Source of the DNA: Sanderia malayensis | Taxonomy: Eukaryota; Cnidaria; Scyphozoa; Semaeostomeae; Pelagiidae | Direction of reading: 5' to 3' | DNA length: 64,000 nucleotides | Assembly (NCBI GenBank): GCA_013076295.1 | Contig: RQOL01000718.1 | Coordinates: forward strand, 620,001 to 684,000 | Shown: one piece after another, positions 23,404 to 33,578 of the stretch | How the letters are laid out: every line of letters begins with the position of its first letter | Position numbering within the stretch: position 1 is the first letter of the stretch | Notes under the pieces: generated by a model | Databases searched by the model: none | The model's input: the letters and a program-made list of their open reading frames with translations, nothing else | Told to the model about the DNA's origin: nothing | Program-made: the position numbers and the translations under genes

Positions 23404-23639
23404 AGAAAGCTTATTCCAACACAATATGTTTCACTAGTGATTGCATCCCAGATAATGCTGCTAATTGCAGGAACTGCAATATTCTTGATGCAAGTATTCT
23501 GTGCATGTGGTGCCTCAAGCTTCTTTGCACTGAATGTGACAGTAAACTTCATTCAAAATTAGCTTTTCTGAAGAGACAGTGTTCACTTAATGGCTATTTC
23601 CAACAAATAGGAAATAGGTTTACAGTAGTTGAGAAGTTG
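23404..23639 (+). CDS. Exon encoding a KDZ-transposase-type CxC zinc-binding segment
   Basis: The reading between a possible acceptor (TATCAG|AG at 23403) and a clear donor (TTG|GTAAGT at 23640) has C-x2-C-x8-C-x2-C-x4-C-x2-C-x4-H spacing: CRNC, then CMWC, then CTEC followed by DSKLH. It ends LNGYFQQI. This order (a CxxC cluster, then an LxCxxCDxxLH signature, then NGYF) resembles the cysteine clusters of Kyakuja-Dileera-Zisupton (KDZ) transposase-related proteins. No other exon of such a gene is recognisable nearby, so it may be a transposon relic or part of a gene with distant exons. The KDZ assignment is from memory of the family pattern. Confidence 0.5.
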
Positions 23640-24908
23640 GTAAGTAACTTTGCTTTATTAATTCTGCTTCTAATAGTTTTGAGCATTGCCTGCAGTCAAT
23701 GCCATGATTAAAATATTTGTATACCTGTGTTCTATACGGTTTTGAATTTTTGCAGATCCGACCATTATCTGCAAGAATACAAAACCGTATAAGAACACTT
23801 GTTTGTATTTTTGATAAAATTTACAAATACGATTAGCTTTGCAGAAAATGAATGATAATGCTCGCTTGCATCATTAGTATCTTTCCTACAAAGAATGCTC
23901 ACTGAAAAATGAGCTGAAGCCAATATATGAATATATCTTGAATTGCACAGAACAATGATTCTTCACTTGTAATTAATCAATCGAACAGCGAAATTGCCCG
24001 CTAAACTCGGTAAGCCGGTCAGTAAATCTCATCACGCACCTAGGTGATGCTTTCAGTTCTTTAGATAGTTAGACATTCTGGAAGCTATTGTATTTTTCAG
24101 ATACGTCAAGAAGGAGAGTAAAACTGAGGAAATCAATGTTTTCAAGCAAGATTGCTTTGAAACGTGATTGAAAAATATAAAACTAGAACGAAGCTGGCAA
24201 GCAAAGCAATGCAATACCGCCTTTGAAGTTATTTATAGAGACGTCATTTGTGGCAAACTTCCCTGGAATAATGAGGATGGTTCATTTCTTCAATGATTGA
24301 TTTAAGCTACCTTTGTGTATTTACTTTTCTTTTGGTAATTTCCATTGTAATGTTCTCTTACTGTGACATTTTAGATCTTCTAGAATGTCCCCGCATTCCC
24401 AAAAAAGACCATTGTTGATAAGCACAGGGTTTATTTTAAGGTGCAGTGATAACCAATTTGTACAGTGATAAATCATGATTGTGCAGTGATAAAATCAAAT
24501 TTGTGTAGTGATAACTTTTTAACAAAACCATTTTAGACAAATTTCAAGAAAATATTCTCGCATTAAATATAGCCCTCGTAATCATCGATGCAAATAACAA
24601 ACTAATAGTAAACAGTCAATGCTAAACAATTTAAAAGCTTCGCTGAACCAGCTTATTTTCATTTTCTTTCAATATCTTGGTTCTCAAAAACTTTTCGGGA
24701 CCAAGACTGCCGGTCAGCCTTTGGGGTATCTCGGGTTCAGCGTTTTCTATCTGTCATTAAGTAGTGAACAGCTGGTCGTGGGTCATATTGCCCCAATATA
24801 CTGGCGTATTCAAATTTATGTAGAAATTGTTAATGATTGTTCGTCGATGAAGTCGGTTTCTTGAACTTGTTTTCACGAGACTGTATGCAGATACTAGCAT
24901 CTCATAAT
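23640..24908. other. No gene recognised
   Basis: The stretch is AT-rich, with one local inverted repeat (ACAGGTGTTCTATACGGTTTTG near 23724 against AAAACCGTATAAGAACA near 23780). GTGCAGTGATAA is repeated a few times at 24440-24510. No supported coding sequence. Confidence 0.4.
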
Positions 24909-25314
24909 CTGCAGAATGGGGCTCACAGACAAGGATTCTGTCCAAAACTCTTATAAAGGAGACTTAATCGTACTACTTCCAATAGGAATGATGAAGAAAT
25001 TGATCTGAGCTTGTTTCTTCGACAAATTTAAAAGTAGGCTACAACCACATATTAAACATTTACCAAGTCGAGATTTGAACAAAGTATGACATGAAATTCG
25101 ATAAAACTGCCCTGTCTGTTACTCAAAAATTGTACAATGACGAGAAATAGCACCTGGTAGGTCAGTTGAATAAACCTGATTCCAACAAGAAAAACTACAC
25201 CTTACCCTATGTTAGTAGGAGGGCGTGGTCATGAAAAGTTTAGAATGACAACGCCCATATCATCAAAATTTGCAAAATATGTGCAATGATAAAAAATCCT
25301 TAAAATAAACCCTG
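24909..25314. repeat. Copy of the 1-420 intronic block
   Basis: Near-identical to window bases 1-418, starting CTGCAGAATGGGGC. Sequence after about 25314 is unrelated to NEG1, so only the intron block is duplicated here. Confidence 0.8.
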
Positions 25315-26288
25315 ATTTCAAAGGTCTACAGATTTCAATGCACTCATTAATATGGCGCATATAAAATTTGAAAATTATGTATGCTTCGCTGTTAACCTTC
25401 GGGCAATTTTGACATTTTCATGCAAATATTAGAAAATACAAAACATCACTGTGATGTCATCAAAAGTCGTGTCGGCAGGGTGCAAGCCTTCTTTCTATTT
25501 TAATTCGACATGGTGAGCATGAGCACACACACATGGTAGGTATCTCGAAAGCAAATCAATCATAGAACCATTCATCTATCGTAAGACACATAACGGAGAC
25601 AACTATACGATTATTCAGTATTGTGAAAAATTATCGTTTCATGATGTTGCAGACACTATTTTAAAACCAATCAAACAGCATATTTTTTGTAAGAATTTCA
25701 GAAAACAGCATTCGCACCCATCAAGCAGGATGGCTGGATTTTTTGCTTTGCAGTATCTATTTTTGCTTTGAAATCAGGAGAGATATTGCCAAAATCAACA
25801 TAAGGAAGAGATTAAAGCTAAAATCAAACGCTACCCCTACAATAGAGTGCACATCACTGTAACATTCGGCTTGTTCGAGCCTGTTAACAAAACTATTCGG
25901 GTTTAGAATGAAAGTAAAGTGGGTTTTTATGAGTTAAAGAAATATATTGTTAGTGATTATGTCACCTATGTTAGTTATCTTAATTACGCTAGGACATTGC
26001 AGCATCAACGTACTTAGCACATAAAGTACCATTTTAGTGTATCACCGACAAACAACTGAAATTTTAGTCGGAGCATTCGCAAACCAAAAGCAATAACTAA
26101 AACTTTGTAAATTACGGATAAAGATTCGGCGGTTAAACTTTGACTTTAGACAGTGGTTAAACTTTATAAAACCTTTGTTATGCTTTAAAATTGTTCTCTT
26201 TTACTTCAGATATGTGCACGTACTTATCCGTATCTTACATGTAACTATAAATCGTAAATTAAGAGATTTTAGTGGAATTTTAAGAGAG
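25315..26288. other. No gene recognised
   Basis: Intergenic AT-rich sequence without a supported coding frame, repeat or domain. Confidence 0.4.
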
Positions 26289-26376
26289 ATGTTATGTTAT
26301 GTTATGTTATGTTATGTTATGTTATGTTATGTTATGTTATGTTATGTTATGTTATGTTATGTTATGTTATGTTATG
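26289..26376. repeat. (TTATG)n microsatellite, about 17 units
   Basis: A perfect pentanucleotide array. It is followed by about 150 bases (TTGCGCAACGCC through GCAATATGAAAAGCCTCTGCGATTT) that recur after a decayed array of the same unit at 32240-32420. Microsatellite plus unique flank thus forms a dispersed repeat pair, as expected if the array is the end of a retroposed element. Confidence 0.9.
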
Positions 26377-27497
26377 ATTGCGCAACGCCTCTGAAAAGGA
26401 TGGAATTCTAATTAGGATGCAATATCAATGTCGTGTTCCACAGGAATTCGATTACCATCACCGCATTTGGCTGTTTTGCAATATGAAAAGCCTCTGCGAT
26501 TTATCGCGGCCTTGTGTTTTCTTTTCGAAAAAATGACTACTCGAATTGATTATTGATTGATTACTATTTTCCCACATTTTGTGGTCTTGGAAATCCAAAA
26601 TGTGGTCTTGGAAATTAAAAAGTGTAGATGGGGTTTTGGGGGTTTGCCAGGATTGTGGCAGCAATGCCACATTCCGCATACGTTGAACGCTTGATCAGTA
26701 CTTGCAACAAATTTTTATCTAACAACATTCCCATGACTACTTTATATTACTGAGCAGATAGAGAATTTTCAGGATCCTAAGCCATTTTAAGACCTTAGGA
26801 ATGGCAATATCTCATGAGCTGCCTGGGGCTCCGCCCCCTCTGGACCCCTCCCAAGGCGTTGCCGTAGATCGGCATATCTGTCGTAATGGGCATAACCGAT
26901 GGCCATGTCCCAGGTTGCTTTTAGGGTACCATTCTGTTTCTCTTCATGGATGGCCATATCTTCATTGGTTTTAACACCATTTGCCCATGACGGTATAATA
27001 TTCAGTGAGTAAACTCATTACTTCACTTTTTACAAATTTTGTTTACCCAGCCTCGCTATGGTGGCATTTCTCATCACCAACGGAAATTTATCTCTTTATA
27101 ACGTAATATTCTTTATAACATAATCTCTTTAATTATACAATCTCGTTAGAGCCCTTTGCGACACTTATTTTAAAGTGCAATAATATGTCTTCGCATATTT
27201 TTATAAGGAGTCTCATGACAAATAATACAATTATATAAAAAGTAAAACAAAGTCTCTTGCGGTCCAAGGCTCCCAGCAATCAGAATCCGCGATTTCTCAA
27301 CAATTATTATCTTTCTCTTAATTCTTAACTTCTATCGAAAAACAGAGAAAATACTTGCGTAGGTTTATCATCACAATAACAACAAAATCTTTGATCCAGG
27401 TATTCCAATGCTATCAAATAATAAAACAAAATTATCTTCATTTACTAAAATTACTGTCCAGGAAATTTCATCAATATATTGATTACCATTTGTAGCT
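26377..27497. other. Repeat flank and intergenic sequence
   Basis: The first ~150 bases pair with 32290-32430. A GC-rich patch at about 26820-26880 (GGGGCTCCGCCCCC) stands out from the AT-rich surroundings. No gene is recognised. Confidence 0.4.
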
Positions 27498-27953
27498 TTA
27501 ATATATAACAGAAGATGAAACGACTACTTGTTTTTGGGTAGAATTGGGACGCGTGTCCCAATTCATGGGGGCGAAATGCTGGAAAGATATAGGGATAAAC
27601 GGCTGAAATTTAGAGCATAAATGAAATTCAGAAATTTGTAGGTCAATGTAACTTTTAAAGCAATCGGGAGACCATCGACCCAGGTTGCGTCTGGGTTTTG
27701 ACCGATTTTGTCTTATTAAATAGAAATTGAGGGCGCGTACCACACAGACAACTGAGATGGTAGATCCAATGTGTAGATAAAATCCCTTTTTGAAAGGGTT
27801 GGTTTTTGACATTTTGATGTAGATTGAAATGCTCGTCGCTTTATCGAAGGTGGGATAAAAGAATCTGACATCCGTCACAGATAGGTAAATATCACGGTCA
27901 AACGAGGCGTCACATGTAAACTCACTAATACGTAAAACCCCAAGAAAAGCCAT
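27498..27953 (-). pseudogene. DIRS/Crypton-like tyrosine recombinase fragment
   Basis: The minus-strand reading of 151 residues begins AFLGVLRISEFTC and continues with YLSVTDVRF and KMSKTNPFKKG. It later has RRNLGRWSPDCFKSYIDL. These are the core motifs of tyrosine recombinases found in DIRS-type retroelements and Cryptons (a FLR.SEFT segment, a K-containing strand, then GRWSSD.Y..YI near the catalytic Tyr). The segment between RYL-like and GRW motifs that normally carries HxFR is missing, so it is internally deleted. The 5' side is cut off by the Mutator-like element starting at 27955. Confidence 0.65.
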
Positions 27954-27954
27954 T

Positions 27955-29096
27955 TAGACTCATTATATTATGTCCCTGTGTTTTTGCTCATGCCTTCGCT
28001 CCACCAACAGAGACGTATCACATTTGAGCATCAAATATCGGAACTCGGGAACAAATTTTTGTTCCTCCATTCACAGAGCAGGATTTCAAAATGCGCCGTC
28101 CTGATTCGTCCATTCAAACATTTTGATCGATATCGAGGCCAACAACGGCGTTTGTGTCAGTAATGCTTACCCCCTCGTTTTCAAGATTAGCTTGGCTTTG
28201 GCATGGCTTGAAACTATTCTTCGTTTGCAATTTACGTCATAGGTCACATCATGATTATCTGACTCCCTTGCTTTTGGGAGTCAGCTGATCATGCCTTCCA
28301 TCATGGCGCCGCGACACTAGTACCCATTCCACCTTGCGTTTTGTGACGTCAATGAAAACGAAAAATAACATTTTCAGCAAAGTTACAAATGAATTTCTTC
28401 AGAATGAAAGCAAATGTATGACTTTTTGAAGCAGTGGCGGATAAGGACGGAGTTGTTTAGAAAGTTTTTCAGCGACCTGTATATGAGAAAATTTGTCAAA
28501 ACAGTAATGTATTTCAACTGCTTCAGAAAAGATATTTTGCTTAGCGTTTTGCATGAAAATGTTAGTCTTTTAGAGGGACTTGCGAATAGGTCGGTATTTT
28601 GTGCGGCTCAAAACATTCCTCCAAGCTTTAGATAGAATTTGCTTTGCACTCATTGAGGGTTTGGCTGTTATTTACGAAATTTTCTTTTGCATTTAACACA
28701 GCAATTTATTTGTTTACAGCAGGACTTGCAAAAGTAATGTTCCGAAAAGCCTTACCTTTTCAACCATTTGATTTCACGAGTTCTGCGTCTTCAACCCAAG
28801 AAATCTGAAAAGTCCTCCTTGCCGTGTACACAATTCAACAATTTACGCAACAGGTTTGCTGCTTAAATCTCGATACGCTTATTTTCATAGTATATCACAA
28901 AAATGTTGTTCCACTCAAAATCAGTTTATCGCCTCAAATTCTTCTTTATATTTGGTTTGTTTTCAATGTTCAGTGCCACAGGTGTCTCTCAGATTGACCC
29001 TGACGCAAGTGGGTTTTTAGCTCATGTCAAATATCCCGCCAACAAATCTGCAAAACAGACTCGAATAAAACACAGGGACGCAATGTAATGAGTCTA
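27955..29096. mobile_element. Mutator-like non-autonomous element, copy 1 (1142 bp)
   Basis: The ends are inverted repeats beginning TAGACTCATTA, with CACAGGGACGCAATGTAATG just inside the right end. The interior is the reverse complement of the outer element at 37189-39337 (landmarks CTTGCCGTGTACA, CAGGACTTGCAAAAGTAATG, CTGCTTCAGAAAAG). Immediate flanks (AAAGCCATT and ATGATTCAT) do not form a clear target duplication, unlike the two elements in the NEG3 intron. It carries no convincing transposase. Confidence 0.8.
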
Positions 29097-32037
29097 ATGA
29101 TTCATGTCGCATGCTTCATAAAGCAACAAAGGCAACTGACAGCGAAGGGAAAGCCTCAGATTAAAACAAAACAGTTTAGTTTGTCTGCAGAGATTGTCAA
29201 ACAGCTATTGGATTATGCCAATGCTTACAAAGGCATTATGAAACATAAAAGTTGCGACTTCAATGTATCTACATTGAAGCCTGCTTGATACAAATAGCTT
29301 GTCTAATTTGATGTATTTTTCAAAGTAAAACTAAGCCATGTAACTGTAACATCAGAGCTACAGAAGTTGTAGTTACTAAACTTGTAATTTGGTGTGAGCC
29401 TACCATATATCAGTTTCTTGCCAACTTCTAATCACCCGAATGGGCTGGCCCGCCTCAACATGAACACGCAAAGTATCATTTCGCTTAACCGGGCAGGCCC
29501 TGATAGGCGAAATAATTTGAGACAGGCATATGACCAAGCCCTAAGAGATGCGGAAGGGGAGACAAGTTCCCCAACACAATTGAAGCAACGAAATCGGCAT
29601 GCGAACACGTGGTCATCTCATAACACAAACGTCGAAACGTCATCGATGAGCGAAAATATAAACCTTTGCAAAGATGTTAAATTTTACAATCCAAACAAAA
29701 ACAAAGCAATCGGTATGTAATAACAATACAGAGAACGAAAAAGTGCATCTCGAAACAAAGGGCAAAGGAATTGCATGAACAACTTGAGTGCACGCTGAAA
29801 AAATGGAAATCCCGAAGATATGTAAATGTAAAAACGCACGCAGGAATGCCTGATGGGACCTTCAAACCAAGCATGAAAAAACCCAGGTAGAAGTAAAAGT
29901 ATAAACAAAGTGAGTGGGCCTAGCTAGTAAAGTTCCGAAGCACGGGAAAATTACGTAAATAAAATTACTCAGAGAAAATGCAACACTGGAACGACAGATA
30001 ACAGATAACGATACGAAACAAAGGTCGTATGATTAAATGGAAAAGAATTACCGATACTCAGCCGTGGATATCGGTAATGTTTCTGCATTTAATAAGAAAA
30101 TAAGGAACAAACTCACTGGTGTAGTAACCCTAGCGGGCTGAAGATACTGGATCGCCAAAATCATCAGTAATCACAGTAGTTGGATGAATTGCAGCCGAGT
30201 AACGGCAGGTCCAATCCAAATTACAGGGACTGTCACAGAAGAACCTGAAACAACGGCGGCCGTTCTTGGGGATGCCTCAGGCAAACGGCTGACAGCTCCA
30301 ACACAAACGACGGGTGTAGTCGGAACAATATGCGCAAGTTGAGAGCGAGAAGAAGCAAAATGGGATCCACGTTTTTTGAGAAGACGTATCACTCTTGAGG
30401 AATAATGAAGAATAAGCAGCGAAGACATTGTGGCAACGACAAAAGCACGAGGCATTGATCGAAGAACTTAAACAGTTAAATCACTCCATCTGGGCACGCA
30501 ATTGAGAGAGATGTGTTGACAAACACGTGGAGCTAATGTGAGTGTGCCTTCTTTTGTGAAATTTGTCTCTTCCAAATTCGCAAAAAGGTAGAGTTCGTAG
30601 ACTTCCGATCCATGACTCCAAAAAAAGCAATGAAAGAGTTTCGAGAAATTCATTTTTATTCATTTTGAAAACATTGCTTGTTGCCGTGGAAATTATAAGC
30701 TAGGTTGCCTTGATTTGAACGCCGTGTCACGTGAAAACGAGAATCTCTGTGAAGTCTCCGATTTTTCGGAGAATCGACCAAAAAACGCGTTTTCCATCTC
30801 TCCGAAGTTTCCCGAAAAAGAAAGAGGCAAAAAATGTTCCCAAAAAACGCACCTTAAATATACTTGGGAGATTAAGATATGCATTCCTCGTTGTACCATT
30901 GCGAGATGGAAAATGTCCCGGATAATACCATTAAAGAGACATAAATCTTATCCTCGTAGTGCAGCAGAAAATATTAGCTACATTGAAGATAGTTAATGGG
31001 TTTAGCCTGCAGATATGCGACGTGTGTTTCTCACAGGAAGTCAACAGAATCTTGAACTTGATGCTTGGTCAAGCATGATTGAAAATTAATAGCAACAAAT
31101 GTCTCAGATGTGAAGAAGACAACAACAACAAGGCTTCAGTCTTTCCTGCAAAGAAAGCCACCTCACATGCAGCCTCTGTGGATGTGAAATACAAAGCCAA
31201 ATCAATAAAGTTCACATGAACTTCATGAAATCATGAACGATCCAGAGTACAAACGGGAATATGTCAACCTCTTAGATTTAGATGATAATTGATGAAGTTC
31301 CGCTCTAAAAGAACGGACGGAGCGGCTCTAAAAGTGGCTGGTTTTGAGTTTCTTGCTGCTTCAGATTTTAATCTCTGCTTTCTGGTAGCAGTAATGATTC
31401 CAATGTTGATATTCACTGGGTCAGAATCTTCATCAATACTAGATACTAGACAAAACAGCTTTTCAAAGGACGTGTCCAGGACTTCAGATATTTTAACATT
31501 ACGTAGCAATTCGATTGAGCCCAAATCTCGAATAAGCCCCCTCTTCAATAAGCCACTGCATAATGTACAGCACACTGTACTGCACAATTTCTAGTGGAGT
31601 ACATAGAAATGTTTTTTAATGCCGTTGGTAGTGTATTTTCCTGGCACTGCAAATCCATCTTCCAGCAAACGTGGTCCAGTTGGAGAGTAGTCCACAGTTC
31701 TTCTAGCTCTCTAAATGTTCACAAAAAGACTATTTAATGCGTTGATCAGCCCAGCGAGTATCAACGCTGAAAGTAATTCCCAGCAAGGGATAGTCGTTTG
31801 TGAAAACGGTGCCACCAATCCATATCACCATCACCAATCCAGTTTGTGAATCTCTGTGAACAGTTGCGCTTGCATGTTGCTATGTAGGTTTGTTTGGAGC
31901 TGTCACAGACTTTTTTCGATTGGGGACAGAATCATTCTCAAATCCCTTCCTTTCACACCAAGCAATTTTGGTAACTTTGCCTTTATGCCACTATTTTTTC
32001 TATCTTTTTAGGCATGCAGTGGATGACTGACAAAATG
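29097..32037. other. Gene-poor region
   Basis: Several short frames exist (for example 29394-29720 plus strand, 30171-30455 minus strand), but none shows a domain or splice pattern I can support. A TCGAATAAGCCCCC motif of the G/C-run repeat type lies at about 31530. Confidence 0.4.
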
Positions 32038-32110
32038 ATGTCGTTTAAGTTTATCCTTTTTGTTTGCACTATTATCATGGTAATATCTTTGGAGATTCGC
32101 TCATTATCAG
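32038..32110 (+). pseudogene. Orphan NEG-type signal-peptide exon
   Basis: It has exactly the same length (73 nt) and phase (ends ...TCATTATCAG|GTACAT) as the signal exons of NEG2, NEG3 and NEG4. The peptide begins MSFKFILFVCTIIMVISL and aligns with [19 protein letters not shown]. The intron start also resembles theirs (TTCAACATTATAAATTATAG against TTCAACATTTTAAATTGAAA). No NIDO exon follows before NEG3's own signal exon at 33579. It is either a relic of a lost copy or an alternative first coding exon of NEG3. Confidence 0.7.
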
Positions 32111-32159
32111 GTACATTATCATGCTTTTGTTCAACATTATAAATTATAGTTGTAAATAT

Positions 32160-32440
32160 TTTCAGCAAAGGTGGGAAGGGTTACAGCAGGTCCACATCGG
32201 CAGTCATGCCGCCCGTAACATGACCTGCTTTAACAAAAAATGTATGTGTTATGTTATGTCATGTAATGTTATGTTTTGTTGTGTTATGAATGCGCGACGC
32301 TTTTGAATAGGATTGATTTCTGATTAGTGTGCAAAGTTCAATGTCGTAACTCCACAGGAATTCGATTACCGCCACCCCATTTGCCTTGTTTGCAATATGA
32401 AAAACCTCTGCGATTTGTAGCGACCATGTTTTTACGAAAA
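32160..32440. repeat. Retroposon-like repeat with TGTTA tract, paired with 26289-26530
   Basis: The segment begins with a GCAGGTCCACATC...GACCTGC stem-loop motif, followed by AAAAAATGTATGTG and a decayed TGTTA array. It then has the same ~150-base flank as 26380-26530. The stem-loop-plus-microsatellite pattern also occurs at 47084-47160 and is typical of the 3' ends of some LINEs and their SINEs. Confidence 0.55.
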
Positions 32441-33029
32441 ACATTTTTACTAGAAAAGCATTATTTCTCTTCATATTCTAACAAAACTGCGTTTCATGCT
32501 TCACAACAGTGCTGTTGATTTCGATACAATAGTTACAGTGAAAAATAATGCAAATTGGGCAGGTTTTATAGCAGGAGTCGTATATTGGGTCGTGGGGTCC
32601 AGCAATTAGAACTACCCGAACAAAGAATTGACACGTTTTTCATTGATAGGTTGCAATCACTGTAAAAACAAATTTACATGAAACATTTAGCTTTCGCAAT
32701 GTTCGTTGAAGCTTCTCAGATTTTTTACCCCAATATTGCAAAAACAAGATCTTTTCTGTCCATCACTTTCAATATTCTACTTCTCTGTGCGATCAAATGT
32801 TTTCTTGTATAATATAATTGCATCCAACTTTGTTTATTGTTTAATAACCGAGAAAACATTAAACAATGTAAGTTTTGTGTGATTCTGAATCCACTAATTA
32901 GCTATGAAAGCGATTACAGACATCAATGTATTGCTTAGTCTTGCTTGTCCAACCATCCCGGCTTGACACACATAAGCAAGGGGTAGTTGCATTACAATGT
33001 CTATCGCTCATTAAAGCCTAGTTTTCATA

Positions 33030-33578
33030 TAGTCGTTAATTGCATTTAACAACTATTTAAAAAAAATATCAACAGGGCCAGGAGGTACCTCGTCGGTCCT
33101 AAAGAATGAATTTACAAAAGCTTATCGAAATGGAATAAGTAAAAGGTCACACGCCATTTAATGTCATTAACAATTAATGCCATAGCCAACGTACCATACC
33201 AAGATGAACTAAAGATCTTTTGTTTTGCACAATCTTTAAACTGCCATTTTCTAAACAATTCAATTTCGTGCTTAAATTATCCTGTTGTGAGCTTTATTTG
33301 GTCAAGATAATTAGGTAGAAAAGGACTGGTATTTTTGGGATGAGCTCAATATCAAATGGTATGTCGCAAAATCGAATGGTCATTTTTGGTGAGTAGCGTT
33401 CAGTTTTCAGGTCTTATTTTTCATTTTGCTTTTGAATCTACAGCTGAGCTTGTTGTCATACTTATACTCAACTGCATTGGATCTTGAATCCGATGAAGGT
33501 ATGTTTTATTTAGATTATGACTGATGTAATGAAAGAGATTTTGCTTTGTTAGGGTAACTTCAAATTTCTGACAATACG
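33030..33578 (+). promoter_or_regulatory. Conserved upstream block of NEG3
   Basis: It shares the NEG upstream landmarks (CCTAAAGAATGAATTTACAAAAG-like, TAACAATTAATGCCATAGCC, GAGCTTTATTTGGTCAAGATAA, TTTGTTAGGGTAAC) with NEG2 and NEG4. No gypsy sequence lies immediately upstream here, unlike the other two. The GATGAAG|GTATGT at 33496-33503 together with TTTGTTAG at 33545-33552 could be a 5' UTR intron in this copy. Confidence 0.5.

Noticed and set aside
26175..26411. 78-residue frame across the pentanucleotide array
   Set aside because: The frame is the microsatellite translated (a CYVML repeat); it has no coding features outside the array.
26815..26890. GC-rich patch considered as a CpG-island promoter
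   Set aside because: Only about 70 bases, no gene start nearby, and it resembles a fragment of a GC-rich repeat.
30171..30455. 94-residue minus-strand frame and the 29394-29720 plus-strand frame
   Set aside because: No recognisable domain, no matching splice sites and no similarity to other parts of the window; length is within chance for this region.
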